Assembly (NCBI RefSeq): GCF_040358255.1
Contig: NZ_CP132938.1
Span: forward strand, 3,720,001-3,784,000
Reading direction: 5' to 3'
Source of the DNA: Tunturibacter gelidoferens
GTDB taxonomy: Bacteria; Acidobacteriota; Terriglobia; Terriglobales; Acidobacteriaceae
Length of the DNA stretch: 64,000 nt
Positions 27,194 to 35,832 of this stretch are shown here, piece after piece. How positions within the stretch are numbered: the first letter of the stretch is position 1; the number at the start of each line of letters is the position of its first letter. The notes under the pieces are model-generated. The model was not told the origin of the DNA and made no database searches. It saw nothing but the letters and a program-made list of their open reading frames with translations. Position numbers and translations under genes: made by a program.

Positions 27194-28987
27194 GTGAAAC
27201 CCTTCACTCTCACTGCGATTCTTCTGCTCACCACCCTCACTCAGGCCCAGAAGACCCCGCCTGACACCATCTATCTCCACGGAAACATCCTCACCGGCAC
27301 CCACCTCCGCCCCAACGACCCCTCCCCCACCCCTGCAAGGGTCCAGGCCTTGGCCATCGCCAACGGAAAGATCCTGGCCGCCGGCACCGACGCCGAGATC
27401 CTCAAACTCAAAGCCCCGCGGACCCGCATCATCGACCTCCACCACGCCTTCGCAATGCCCGGGTTCAACGACGCCCACACCCATATGGGCCCTGCAGGCC
27501 GCCAGCAACTCTCCATCAACCTCGACGGAGTCAAATCCCTGGCCGAGATGCAGCAACGCATCCGCACCTACGCCGCCAAAGCCCAACCCGGCATCTGGCT
27601 CGAAGGCGGAGGCTGGGACCACACCCTCTGGCCCGGAGCCAAACTCCCCACCCGTGAGGACATCGACCCGATCACCCAAGGTCACCCCTGCATCCTCGAG
27701 CGGGTAGACGGCCACATCGCCCTCGCCAACTCCGCCGCCCTCGCCGCCGCCAGCATTACAACCGAGACCCCCGACCCCGCCGGCGCCAAAATCGACCGCG
27801 ACTCCTCCGGCAACCCCACCGGAATCCTCCGCGAAACCGCCGCCACCAACCTGGTCTTTAGGAAGATCCCATCACCCGGCCCCGAGGAACGCACCAAAGC
27901 CCTCAACCTGGCCATCAAAGACGCCCTCGCCCACGGCGTCACCAGCGTCCAGGACAACTCCGACTGGGAAGACTTCCTCGCCCTCGAAGAACTCGAGGAC
28001 GCCCACGAACTCCATCTCCGATTCGCCGAGTGGCTCCCCTTCGACAAGCCCCTCGAGGTCCTCAAGGAGCGCCGCGCCAGCCACCCCACCGACGACCCGC
28101 TCCTCCACCTCACCATGCTGAAGGGCTTTATGGACGGCTCCCTCGGCTCCCGCACCGCGGCCCTCGACGCACCCTACTCCGACGACCCCGACAACTCCGG
28201 CCTTCCCCGCTATGACCAGGACAAGCTAACCCAGATGGCCTCCGAGCGCGCAGCCGCAGGCTTCCAGCTGGGCTTCCACGCCATCGGCGACCGTGCCAAC
28301 GCGATGGCCCTCAATGCCTTCGGAGCCGCCGATCAGGTAGCCACCCTCGCCCCCCCATCCGCCAGCCCCAACACCACCGACGCCCACATCATCACCACCC
28401 CACCCCCACCCGATCCCGCCCCGGCCGCCCTCCGATTCCGCGTAGAACACGCCCAGGTCCTTCTACCCGAAGACTTTGATCGCTACGCCAGCGAGGGCGT
28501 CATCGCCTCCATGCAACCCTCCCACCTACTCACCGACATGAAGTGGGCCCCGGACCGCCTCGGCCCCGACCGCGCGAAGTACGCCTACGCCTGGAAGAGC
28601 TTCCTCGATCACAACGTCACCCTCGCCTTCGGCACCGACTACCCGGTGGAGTCCATTAATCCCTTCCGCGGCCTCTACTCCGCCATCACTCGGCAGAACG
28701 AATCAGGCACCCAGACCTTCCAACCCCAGGAGAAGATTTCCTTCAACGAAGCGATCTACGCCTACACCCAATCCTCCGCCTTCGCCGAGTTCCGCGAACA
28801 TCAGAAGGGTCGCCTTGAACCCGGCTACCTCGCCGACCTTGTCGTTCTCGACCGTGACATCACTGCCGCAACGCCCCAACAACTTCTCCGCACCAAGGTC
28901 CTCAGCACCATCGTGAACGGTGAAACCGTCTACTCACAATCACCGAACGCGCAGTCACCAAAGCCCGAGACCGGAGCGAACAACTAG
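27194..28987 (+). CDS. Exported amidohydrolase, YtcJ type (amidohydrolase 3)
   Basis: A 597-residue metal-dependent hydrolase starting at GTG, with a signal peptide (about 1-19, ending TQAQ). Motifs: NDAHTHMGPAG (HxH metal pair), LEGGGWDHTLW, KGFMDGSLGSRTAAL (the metal-bridging Lys region of the family), FHAIGDRANAMALNAF, and FGTDYPVESINPFRGLY for the late Asp. YtcJ-like enzymes hydrolyse varied amides and N-formyl or ring bonds; the substrate here is unknown. The EamA transporter gene starts immediately after its stop codon, suggesting that product and transport are linked. Confidence 0.9.
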   Translation: MKPFTLTAILLLTTLTQAQKTPPDTIYLHGNILTGTHLRPNDPSPTPARVQALAIANGKILAAGTDAEILKLKAPRTRIIDLHHAFAMPGFNDAHTHMGPAGRQQLSINLDGVKSLAEMQQRIRTYAAKAQPGIWLEGGGWDHTLWPGAKLPTREDIDPITQGHPCILERVDGHIALANSAALAAASITTETPDPAGAKIDRDSSGNPTGILRETAATNLVFRKIPSPGPEERTKALNLAIKDALAHGVTSVQDNSDWEDFLALEELEDAHELHLRFAEWLPFDKPLEVLKERRASHPTDDPLLHLTMLKGFMDGSLGSRTAALDAPYSDDPDNSGLPRYDQDKLTQMASERAAAGFQLGFHAIGDRANAMALNAFGAADQVATLAPPSASPNTTDAHIITTPPPPDPAPAALRFRVEHAQVLLPEDFDRYASEGVIASMQPSHLLTDMKWAPDRLGPDRAKYAYAWKSFLDHNVTLAFGTDYPVESINPFRGLYSAITRQNESGTQTFQPQEKISFNEAIYAYTQSSAFAEFREHQKGRLEPGYLADLVVLDRDITAATPQQLLRTKVLSTIVNGETVYSQSPNAQSPKPETGANN

Positions 28988-29914
28988 TTGCCCCGCCGAC
29001 TGAGCCCCACCAGCCTGGCCCATCTCCTGCTCCTCGCGGTCGTCTTCATATGGGGAGCCACCTTCGTTTTAGTAAAAGATGCTCTCCAAGACGCCTCACC
29101 CTTTGTCTTCAACCTGCTCAGAATGGCTCTGGCCTTCGTCGCTCTTGTTATCGTCAACCACCGTCAACTGCGCAGCACCAACCGCAAAAGCATAGTCTCG
29201 GGCATTGCCGTGGGCCTCTTTCTCGCCACCGGATACCAGTTTCAAACCACCGGACTCGCCCGCACAACCGCCGCGAAATCGGCACTGATTACTGGCCTCG
29301 TGGTTGTCTTCGTCCCTCTCCTCACCCTCATACCCGCGATTCGCCCCTCAAGAACGCTGCCTCCCCGCTGGACTACCGCCGTCGGAGCACTCCTCGCATT
29401 CTCCGGCCTTCTCCTGCTGACAACGCCTGCAGGAACATCTTGGAAGAATCTCCTCAGCAGCATCGGCCTGGGGGACCTCCTTACACTCGCCTGCGCAATC
29501 GCCTTCGCCGCCCATCTCCTGTCGTTGGCTCACACCTCCAGGACCGTCCCAACAGCCCAACTCGCCACGTTGCAGATTGGGACAGCAGCGCTTCTCATGG
29601 CCGTTACTCTGCCCTTAGGCGGAACACTTCACCTCACCCTCACCCCTAGGTTGGTCACCGCTTTAGCGATAACCAGCCTCCTGGCCACCGCAGCAGCCTT
29701 CACCATCCAGAGCTGGGCCCAGCAGCATATTCCCCCTACCCATACCGCCATTCTGCTCACACTGGAGCCCGTCTTCGCTTGCCTTACCTCATTCCTCGTT
29801 TTGCACGAACATCTAGGCCGCCGTTCTCTTCTTGGAGCCGTTCTCATCCTCACCGGGATAGCATTCATCGAGCTTTTCCCTTCAGAAGCTCCGATCCCCA
29901 CGTATCCCGCCTAA
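28988..29914 (+). CDS. EamA/DMT-family metabolite exporter
   Basis: A 308-residue inner-membrane protein with ten predicted spans in two EamA repeats (first starting LLLLAVVFIWGATFVLVKDA, second LGDLLTLACAIAFAAHLLSLA). The TTG start begins directly after the amidohydrolase stop, so the two are cotranscribed and coupled. Substrate is not predictable; family members export amino acids, nucleosides or other small metabolites. A terminator lies just after the stop. Confidence 0.9.
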   Translation: MPRRLSPTSLAHLLLLAVVFIWGATFVLVKDALQDASPFVFNLLRMALAFVALVIVNHRQLRSTNRKSIVSGIAVGLFLATGYQFQTTGLARTTAAKSALITGLVVVFVPLLTLIPAIRPSRTLPPRWTTAVGALLAFSGLLLLTTPAGTSWKNLLSSIGLGDLLTLACAIAFAAHLLSLAHTSRTVPTAQLATLQIGTAALLMAVTLPLGGTLHLTLTPRLVTALAITSLLATAAAFTIQSWAQQHIPPTHTAILLTLEPVFACLTSFLVLHEHLGRRSLLGAVLILTGIAFIELFPSEAPIPTYPA

Positions 29915-29921
29915 GCTTCAC

Positions 29922-29942
29922 GAAGACTTTCGTCTTCTTTTT
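29922..29942 (+). terminator. Intrinsic terminator after the EamA gene
   Basis: Stem GAAGAC/GTCTTC with a 4-base loop, followed by TTTTTG, eight bases after the stop codon. Confidence 0.7.
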
Positions 29943-30076
29943 GCGTCTAATCACATTGTGAAACCGACCTCACCTCAGCCCAAACCACAATGTGGCGCAG
30001 CGACTATACTTAAAGTTCATGCCGCGCACACACTCCGGCGCACCGCAACACACAACACCGAGGTCAAGACCTACTA

Positions 30077-31741
30077 ATGGACACACCGAAGAACACTTCC
30101 TCCACTCTGCTCGAGCGCATCCGCACACATCGCCTGACCACGACGTTCACGCTCCTGGCAACGTTGTCGGTCGGCATACTCGCCGGTTCCATTCTTACGC
30201 GCAATGTCAGCGGCAAAGAGCAGTCCGAGGTCAACTCTACCGACGCGAAACCTCTCGTCATTCCCTCTCCAGTGGCGCTCTCCAATGGCTTCTCTCAGAT
30301 CGTCAAGCAAGTCGGCCCAGCCGTAGTCAATATCAATACGGAAGAGTTGCCCAAGCCATCGGCCAACAGACGTGGCAAACGCGGCACGCAGAGAACACCC
30401 CAGCCCAACGACCCGAACGGTGACGACGACAGCCAGCAGTCCCCAGGTGACATGCAGGACTTCTTCAACCGCTTCTTCGGTGGGCAAGGTGGCGACGATG
30501 GCGACGGCGGTGCCGCTGGCGAACGCCGCGCACTCGGCTCCGGCTTTATCGTCGATCCTCGCGGTTACATCATCACCAATAATCACGTCGTCGACAAAGC
30601 CGACAAGATCTACGTGAAGCTCTCCACCGACCCGGACGGCGGACCTGGTGATGAAGGCCGTCCCGCAACTGTAATCGGCGTCGACAAAGACACCGACATC
30701 GCCGTCATCAAGATCGACAGCAAAGAGCCCCTCCCCACCGTCAAGCTCGGCAACTCCGACGGCGCACAGGTCGGCGACTGGGTCCTCGCCATCGGCAGCC
30801 CCTTCGCCCTCTCGAAGACGGTCACCGCAGGAATCATCTCCGCCAAAAACCGCAGCATCGACGAACCCAGCCCCAACGGCGTCTCTCAAACCCAGTTCCA
30901 GCGCTTCATCCAGACCGATGCCGCCATCAATCCAGGTAACTCCGGCGGCCCGCTCGTCGATATGGCCGGTCAGGTTGTAGGCATGAACACCGCCATCTAC
31001 ACCCAATCGATGGGCTCTCAAGGCGTTGGATTCGCCATGCCCGCCAACATCATCGCAACTGTCTATAACATGCTCATCGGACCGGAACATAAGGTCGTTC
31101 GCGGCTCCATCGGCATTCAGTTTCAGGTAGCCCAATCTTCTGCTGTCAACCGGGTGTATGGCTTCTCGAGCGGTGTGATCGTCGGCGTTGTCACCCCTAA
31201 CGGTGGAGCGGCAAAGGCGGGCATTCAAGCAGGCGACGTCATCGTCTCGATCGATGGCCGCAACATCAAAGATGGCGACGACCTGGTCAACGACATCTCA
31301 GCTCGTCATGTCGGCTCGACGGTAAAACTCGGATACCTGCGCGACGGCAAGCAGAACACCGCGAATGTCGTCATCGGAGATCGCGCCAAGACATACGCAG
31401 ATATCACCGGCCAGCCGGACGACACCTCCACCCCGCAGGAGTCTGACGCAGGAGAGGGCAAGCTCGGCATTACCGTCTCGGCAATCCCGGCCTCCATTTC
31501 AGCCAAGGTCGGGATCAAGGGTGGCGTCATCGTCACCACCGTCCGCCCCGGCTCCTTCGCAGACGAGATCGGCCTGGGCAAAGGCACGATCATCACAGCA
31601 ATCAATCGCAAACCCGTAACAGATGAGGCCAGTTATCGAGCCATCGTCTCCAACCTGAAATCGAAGGACGACGTTGTCTTCGTTATTCAGTCTCCTACCC
31701 AGAAAAACCTTAACTCCTATGTGGGTGGCACACTCCCGTAG
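30077..31741 (+). CDS. degP: Periplasmic HtrA/Deg serine protease with two PDZ domains
   Basis: A 554-residue envelope quality-control protease. An N-terminal anchor or signal (about 20-40) is followed by an acidic, Gly/Asp-rich linker (about 98-150), the trypsin-like domain with His170 (TNNHVV), Asp207 (DTDIAV) and Ser289 (PGNSGGP), then two PDZ domains (about 370-450 and 465-550). It degrades or refolds damaged exported proteins. Nothing nearby shows an RseP/sigma-E-type control. A TATACT box lies about 60 bases upstream; the promoter is otherwise unclear. The linker is longer than in E. coli DegP. Confidence 0.94.
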   Translation: MDTPKNTSSTLLERIRTHRLTTTFTLLATLSVGILAGSILTRNVSGKEQSEVNSTDAKPLVIPSPVALSNGFSQIVKQVGPAVVNINTEELPKPSANRRGKRGTQRTPQPNDPNGDDDSQQSPGDMQDFFNRFFGGQGGDDGDGGAAGERRALGSGFIVDPRGYIITNNHVVDKADKIYVKLSTDPDGGPGDEGRPATVIGVDKDTDIAVIKIDSKEPLPTVKLGNSDGAQVGDWVLAIGSPFALSKTVTAGIISAKNRSIDEPSPNGVSQTQFQRFIQTDAAINPGNSGGPLVDMAGQVVGMNTAIYTQSMGSQGVGFAMPANIIATVYNMLIGPEHKVVRGSIGIQFQVAQSSAVNRVYGFSSGVIVGVVTPNGGAAKAGIQAGDVIVSIDGRNIKDGDDLVNDISARHVGSTVKLGYLRDGKQNTANVVIGDRAKTYADITGQPDDTSTPQESDAGEGKLGITVSAIPASISAKVGIKGGVIVTTVRPGSFADEIGLGKGTIITAINRKPVTDEASYRAIVSNLKSKDDVVFVIQSPTQKNLNSYVGGTLP

Positions 31742-31761
31742 AGACACCCAACCGAACCGAA

Positions 31762-31799
31762 GAAGGAGTGATCCTGATCAATCTCAGCATCACTCCTTC
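31762..31799 (+). terminator. Stem-loop after degP
   Basis: An 11-bp perfect stem GAAGGAGTGAT/ATCACTCCTTC with a 16-base loop, 20 bases past the stop. No T-tract follows, so Rho or processing may contribute. Confidence 0.55.
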
Positions 31800-31964
31800 C
31801 CCAAGCGTTCAACGGATTACTCAAACACCCAACCCAAAAGATGTATTCCCATTAGTCAACCTTTTTGTTGCAACGCACATTACTATCGGGATACTCTACT
31901 CTCAACATCGACGCCAGTCTCGGTATCCATTGACCGATATTTATCCTAAGGTGATGTCTTAACT

Positions 31965-32387
31965 ATGCAGTTTGTCAGATCACTTCTAACCTCGACGCTG
32001 CTTTTGGTAACCGCGATGCCATGCCTGGCATTGACTCACTCGCGTCGTGGCCCCACATCGCCCAGGGTGTCGAATAAGCACTCAAAATCCGCCGCAAAGC
32101 CAGCAGGACAGCGAACCATCGATGATGCGCGAGCGACCCAGATCCAGGCTTCGCTCATCAAGTCAGGCTATCTCTCCGGCGAGGCGTCAGGCCACTGGGA
32201 CTCCGAGACCCAAGCGGCGATGCAGAAGTTTCAGGAAGACAACGGTTGGCAGACAAAGTTGATTCCCGATTCCCGAGCCATCATCAAGCTGGGGCTTGGC
32301 CCCGAGCAGGATTCCAAAATGAGCACCGGTACTTCCGCACTGGCCGCTCCCACGGCATCCCCGGCCTCAAGTTTCCTGCAACGATAG
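31965..32387 (+). CDS. Exported peptidoglycan-binding domain protein
   Basis: A 140-residue protein with a signal peptide (about 1-23, ending CLALT), a basic linker and one PG_binding_1 domain (about 55-108, ARATQIQASLIKSGYLSGEASGHWDSETQAAMQKFQEDNGW). It should sit in the periplasm on peptidoglycan. No catalytic domain is present, so it may anchor or target something else. The C-terminal 30 residues are Ala/Ser/Thr-rich and probably disordered. It is convergent with the flagellar operon and ends at a shared hairpin. Confidence 0.85.
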   Translation: MQFVRSLLTSTLLLVTAMPCLALTHSRRGPTSPRVSNKHSKSAAKPAGQRTIDDARATQIQASLIKSGYLSGEASGHWDSETQAAMQKFQEDNGWQTKLIPDSRAIIKLGLGPEQDSKMSTGTSALAAPTASPASSFLQR

Positions 32388-32404
32388 AAGCTTTTTTACG
32401 CAAG

Positions 32405-32430
32405 AAAGAGGGCCAGCCGGCCCTCTTTTC
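32405..32430. terminator. Bidirectional terminator ending the flagellar operon and the PG-binding gene
   Basis: GAGGGCC-agcc-GGCCCTC with A's before and TTTT after, symmetrical for both strands. It sits between the convergent stops at 32387 and 32458. Confidence 0.85.
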
Positions 32431-32457
32431 TCTTCAACAACCCTACATACTTCGTTG

Positions 32458-33465
32458 TTACTGGACCCTGATGGTAAAGACGTGATCTTTAACATCCTCG
32501 TGCGACACCGGCAAACTACCCGCTCTTCCCACCGTGCCGCTCTCTAGCCACATCCTTAACCAATAGTCCTGGTGAAGTCGAACCAAACGAGCTGCGACCG
32601 GCTGTTTCTGTTCTAGAATCGCGGTGATCCGTGCCGCCATCGAATCCCTATCTTCCGCTGTCTCCAACTTCGTCTCCACTCCGTCACATGCAAGAAGCTT
32701 GCTTCGAGCGGCCTCAAACGGAGCCCCCTCCACAACTCCACTCTCAACCTTCAACTCCGTCATCTGTTCGATCGCCAGCGCGGAGGACGCATCCTGATTA
32801 TCCATAAAGCCTATGTATAGAATTCGTGAGCCCGCCACCCTCAGCGGCAGCAGCCCGAATCTCTCAACGAATACTTTAGGCATCACCAGGGCCATCGACT
32901 CTGGAGAGAATCCCTCAGTCGTAAGCACCGGACATCCCCACTGCATGCTCAATCCGCGGGTGATCTGCTCAGCCTCCACGCCGCACTCGCTCAGAAGCCA
33001 TTCGCCGATCTTTCCAGTCCCGCTCTCTCGCTGTGCCGCCAACGCCCTCTGAAGTTGGGGATGAGTAATCCATCCCTGAGCCAGCATCAGCAGACCGAGA
33101 GGAACTCTGTGCCGGTGCGGAGACAGAGCCGCGGAGGTTCCTCCATCACCCAGTTCGCGACGCACTGCCGCGCGCACCATCGCCAGCACACAACGTCCGC
33201 TGCACCCCCATTGCCCCTCGAAGATCGGTCTGCGCCGATTTCTCCAGGGCATCGTCCAACCGCTTTCACACTCGGAGTTCCCGCACACCCTCCGCTGCGA
33301 GGACTTCCCGACAGCAGCCGGAAGACCATACCCCTGAAGCCCCGCAAGCTCGTGCGACGGCCTGTACTCATCCTCCTGCCAGGCCACTCCATTCCCTACC
33401 CTCAAGGCACTCGGCATCAGTGCGCTTACCTTCATCGCTCCCGTCTTCTTCGTTAGAAAAGGCAT
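32458..33465 (-). CDS. GspE N-terminal-domain (MshEN-like) protein with Cys motif, last gene of flagellar operon
   Basis: A 335-residue protein of unclear role. Residues about 55-100 hold a CxxxxC...CxxxC arrangement (Cys61, Cys66, Cys88, Cys92) that could bind zinc. Residues about 121-181 match the N-terminal domain of type II secretion/pilus ATPases (VPLGLLMLAQGWITHPQLQRAL, GEWLLSECGVEAEQITRGLSMQWGCPVL), in some proteins a cyclic-di-GMP binding module. No ATPase domain follows. Its start overlaps the fliN stop by 13 bases, so it is cotranslated with the switch genes. A link between c-di-GMP and motility is plausible but only inferred. Confidence 0.75.
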   Translation of the reverse strand: MPFLTKKTGAMKVSALMPSALRVGNGVAWQEDEYRPSHELAGLQGYGLPAAVGKSSQRRVCGNSECESGWTMPWRNRRRPIFEGQWGCSGRCVLAMVRAAVRRELGDGGTSAALSPHRHRVPLGLLMLAQGWITHPQLQRALAAQRESGTGKIGEWLLSECGVEAEQITRGLSMQWGCPVLTTEGFSPESMALVMPKVFVERFGLLPLRVAGSRILYIGFMDNQDASSALAIEQMTELKVESGVVEGAPFEAARSKLLACDGVETKLETAEDRDSMAARITAILEQKQPVAARLVRLHQDYWLRMWLESGTVGRAGSLPVSHEDVKDHVFTIRVQ

Positions 33466-33761
33466 CGAATGCTCTCCAGTCTCAGTTGCGGCGTCGCCAC
33501 CTCGGTAATGCGCAGAGCGAAGTTGCCGCTGACAACCACCACCTCGCCCCGAGCCACAATCCTGTCACCCACTACGAGGTCCACCGGCTCGGACACATGA
33601 CGGTCCAACTCCACCACGTCCCCTGGTCCCAGCTCCAGCACCTCCCTCAACGACATATCGCGCGAACCGAACTGCAGCGTCGCATCCAGCTCGATGTCAC
33701 TCAACAATCCCATCCCCGGCTCAACCCCAGCTACCTCACCAGAACCCATCACCTTCTCCAT
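33453..33761 (-). CDS. fliN: Flagellar motor switch protein FliN (SpoA domain), second copy
   Basis: A 102-residue SpoA-domain protein: LEVLELG-like core LREVLELGPGDVVELDRHVSEPVDLVVGDRIVARGEVVVVSGNFALRITEV matches the FliN C-ring fold. It follows fliM by 14 bases and overlaps the GspE_N-like gene. A second SpoA protein is encoded at 41555-41896. This copy has the more canonical sequence (PVDLVVGD..VARGEVVV..GNFALRI) and is the likelier main FliN. Confidence 0.92.
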   Translation of the reverse strand: MEKVMGSGEVAGVEPGMGLLSDIELDATLQFGSRDMSLREVLELGPGDVVELDRHVSEPVDLVVGDRIVARGEVVVVSGNFALRITEVATPQLRLESIRCLF

Positions 33762-33775
33762 GTCCCCTTCCTTTC

Positions 33776-34789
33776 CTAGTTCACACTCATCGTCTCGACC
33801 GCGCTCTGAGTCTCCAGAGCACCGATCCCGCTATCGCTATCGATACCGCCCTCCAGCTGGGCTCCGCGATGCTCCCCAGTTCTTACCGGGTGCGCTCTCC
33901 CAAACTGCAAACCACCAACCCGTAACTCCGAGATAGAGTGTCTCGCTAACGGGAGACGCAAAACCATCCCCGGCTCCAGAGCCGCCAATTCACTCGCTTT
34001 AAGCCGCATCGACGGAAACTGCAACGCAGCGCCGAACTTTACCCCACCTACTAGCTCCCGCATCCTCGCCTGCGCCTCCTTCGATCGCCTCTTTGGACGA
34101 TCCCCCTCGGAGATTAAGCGCCGCAGAATCGCATTCAAGACAACCGCCGGCAGACATATGTTCATCGCCCCCTGAGCCTCAGGCATGCGCGCCTCGAAGC
34201 TTACGCACAGCGTCTTTTCTCCGGAAGTCAACATCCGGGCCACCGCCGCCTCTGACTCTCGCTTCTCAAAGACGAACTCCAGCCCGACCGACTGCCAAGC
34301 CAGGTTCAGCTCCTGCACCGTCATCTGCACGACCGATGTCAGAATCGCGTCTTCAATATCCGTTAGCTCCCGCGCCGGCCACGCACGCCCTACCCCACCC
34401 AGCAGAACATCCACGATAGGCGATGCCAGCGCAAGCTCCAGCTCCAGCAACCCAACCGCTCCCAGTGGCTCAAGCCGAATCGAACAGATGTAATTCGGAG
34501 AAGAGAGTCGCTCCAGAAATTCACTGAAAGGAAGCTGCTCCCCCGCGACCAGCTTCATCTTGAACGGAGTCCTCAACCACGCCCCCAGGGTGTGCATCAG
34601 ATTCCTCGCAAACAGATCGTTCACCGAACTGATCGCTCGCATCTGATCGTTGCTGATCTGCCCCGCGCTGCTGAAGTCATACTGCTCCAGCGGCGCCTCG
34701 GTTTCGGCACCCTCCGGTTGCGTTGAAGCATTCGCCCCGGCTGCCGCGAACAGCGCATCGATATCTCCCTGCCCAAGCTGCTTTCCCAT
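33776..34789 (-). CDS. fliM: Flagellar motor switch protein FliM
   Basis: A 337-residue C-ring protein that binds CheY-P and FliG. It has the FliM N-terminus (GQGDIDALF), the middle domain (NDLFARNLMHTLGAWLRTPF, NYICSIRLEPLGAVGLLELELALASPIVDVLLGG) and a C-terminal SpoA domain (LEPGMVLRLPLARHSISELRVGGLQFGRAHPV). The N-terminal CheY-binding motif LSQxEIDALL is present as LGQGDIDALF. AAGGAA lies before the ATG. It is in the operon directly after fliA. Confidence 0.95.
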   Translation of the reverse strand: MGKQLGQGDIDALFAAAGANASTQPEGAETEAPLEQYDFSSAGQISNDQMRAISSVNDLFARNLMHTLGAWLRTPFKMKLVAGEQLPFSEFLERLSSPNYICSIRLEPLGAVGLLELELALASPIVDVLLGGVGRAWPARELTDIEDAILTSVVQMTVQELNLAWQSVGLEFVFEKRESEAAVARMLTSGEKTLCVSFEARMPEAQGAMNICLPAVVLNAILRRLISEGDRPKRRSKEAQARMRELVGGVKFGAALQFPSMRLKASELAALEPGMVLRLPLARHSISELRVGGLQFGRAHPVRTGEHRGAQLEGGIDSDSGIGALETQSAVETMSVN

Positions 34790-34838
34790 GCATTCCTTTC
34801 TTTGGTTAGAGATCTTTCACAACGACTCGATCAGAGCG

Positions 34839-35777
34839 TCAACGTGTTCCAGTCTTGCGCTTCGAAGCCTTGGCCTTCACAATCCCAGCAGAGTCCCCTG
34901 GCCGCAGACTCGCAAGCGACGCCCTCAATCTCACCACCGCCGAAGAGTGGATCTGCGAGACCCTCGACTCCACCACGCCCAACGTCAGTCCAATCTCTTT
35001 CATCGTCAGCTCTTCGTAGTAGTAAAGCGTCAACACCATGCGCTCCTTCTCCGGAAGCTCGTCGATCGCATCCGCAAGCCGCTGCTTCATCTCACCCTTC
35101 AAGCAGCGAAACAGCGGATCGTCCTCAGGCGCACCAGGAACATAGGCGAGTTCCTCGTCACCGGAGTCCTCCGAGCGCTCCATGTGCAGGCTTCCAATCT
35201 CGAGCCCCTTCAGATCGCCCAGCAGCGCCTGATACTCCGCCAGCGTCAACGTCATCTCCCGCGCAATCTCCTGCTCCGACGGCGCTCGTCCGACCCGCTG
35301 TGTCACCGCACGGATCGCCTCTTCGACCGCCCTGCCCTTCCGTCGCAGCTCCCTCGGGCTCCAGTCCAGGGTCCGCAACGAATCAAGAATCGCCCCGCGA
35401 ATTCTGAACTGCGCATAGCTCTTGAACTGCACCTTCTTCTTGTGATCAAACTTCGAGAAGGCATCGATCAACCCAACGACACCGGCCGATACCAGGTCGT
35501 CCAACTCCACATGCTGAGGCAGTCGTTCGTGGATGCGTCGTGCCAGGTAACGCACCGTCGGCAGATGCTCCATCAAAAGCAGGTCCCGCTCCGTGGCACT
35601 GCCATCCCCTGATGCTGCCAGTCCCTCTCCGGTAAACGGAGTGAATATCCCCGCCTCCGCAATACCCGTCACCTCGTCAAACCGTGCAGCCTCCAGCGAC
35701 GTCCACTGCTCGCCCGTCAGCTTCCCCTTCGGCAACTTCTGCCCAACCTGTACCGGAATCGAACTCCCTGTGTTCAT
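34839..35777 (-). CDS. fliA: Flagellar sigma factor, sigma-28 family
   Basis: A 312-residue sigma factor (FliA/WhiG type). Region 2 is LPTVRYLARRIHERLP...LDDLVSAGVVGLIDAFSKFD...FKSYAQFRIRGAILDSLRTLDWSPRELRRK, and region 4 is LPEKERMVLTLYYYEELTMKEIGLTLGVVESRVSQIHSSAVVRLR. The ATG at 35775-35777 was chosen because GGAGGA precedes it by three bases; the upstream in-frame ATG has none. The N-terminus is about 70 residues longer than in E. coli FliA. It would turn on late genes, none of which are in this window. Confidence 0.94.
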   Translation of the reverse strand: MNTGSSIPVQVGQKLPKGKLTGEQWTSLEAARFDEVTGIAEAGIFTPFTGEGLAASGDGSATERDLLLMEHLPTVRYLARRIHERLPQHVELDDLVSAGVVGLIDAFSKFDHKKKVQFKSYAQFRIRGAILDSLRTLDWSPRELRRKGRAVEEAIRAVTQRVGRAPSEQEIAREMTLTLAEYQALLGDLKGLEIGSLHMERSEDSGDEELAYVPGAPEDDPLFRCLKGEMKQRLADAIDELPEKERMVLTLYYYEELTMKEIGLTLGVVESRVSQIHSSAVVRLRASLASLRPGDSAGIVKAKASKRKTGTR

Positions 35778-35832
35778 ACTTCCTCCATTCCTCATCTGCC
35801 GCTACTCCTTACAGCCGTCCTACATACCGTCT

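Noticed and set aside
30372..30617. Alternative frames inside degP
   Set aside because: Overlap the confirmed protease domain; shadows.
32246..32485. Open frame over the PG-binding gene end
   Set aside because: Crosses the bidirectional terminator and overlaps a supported gene; no domain.
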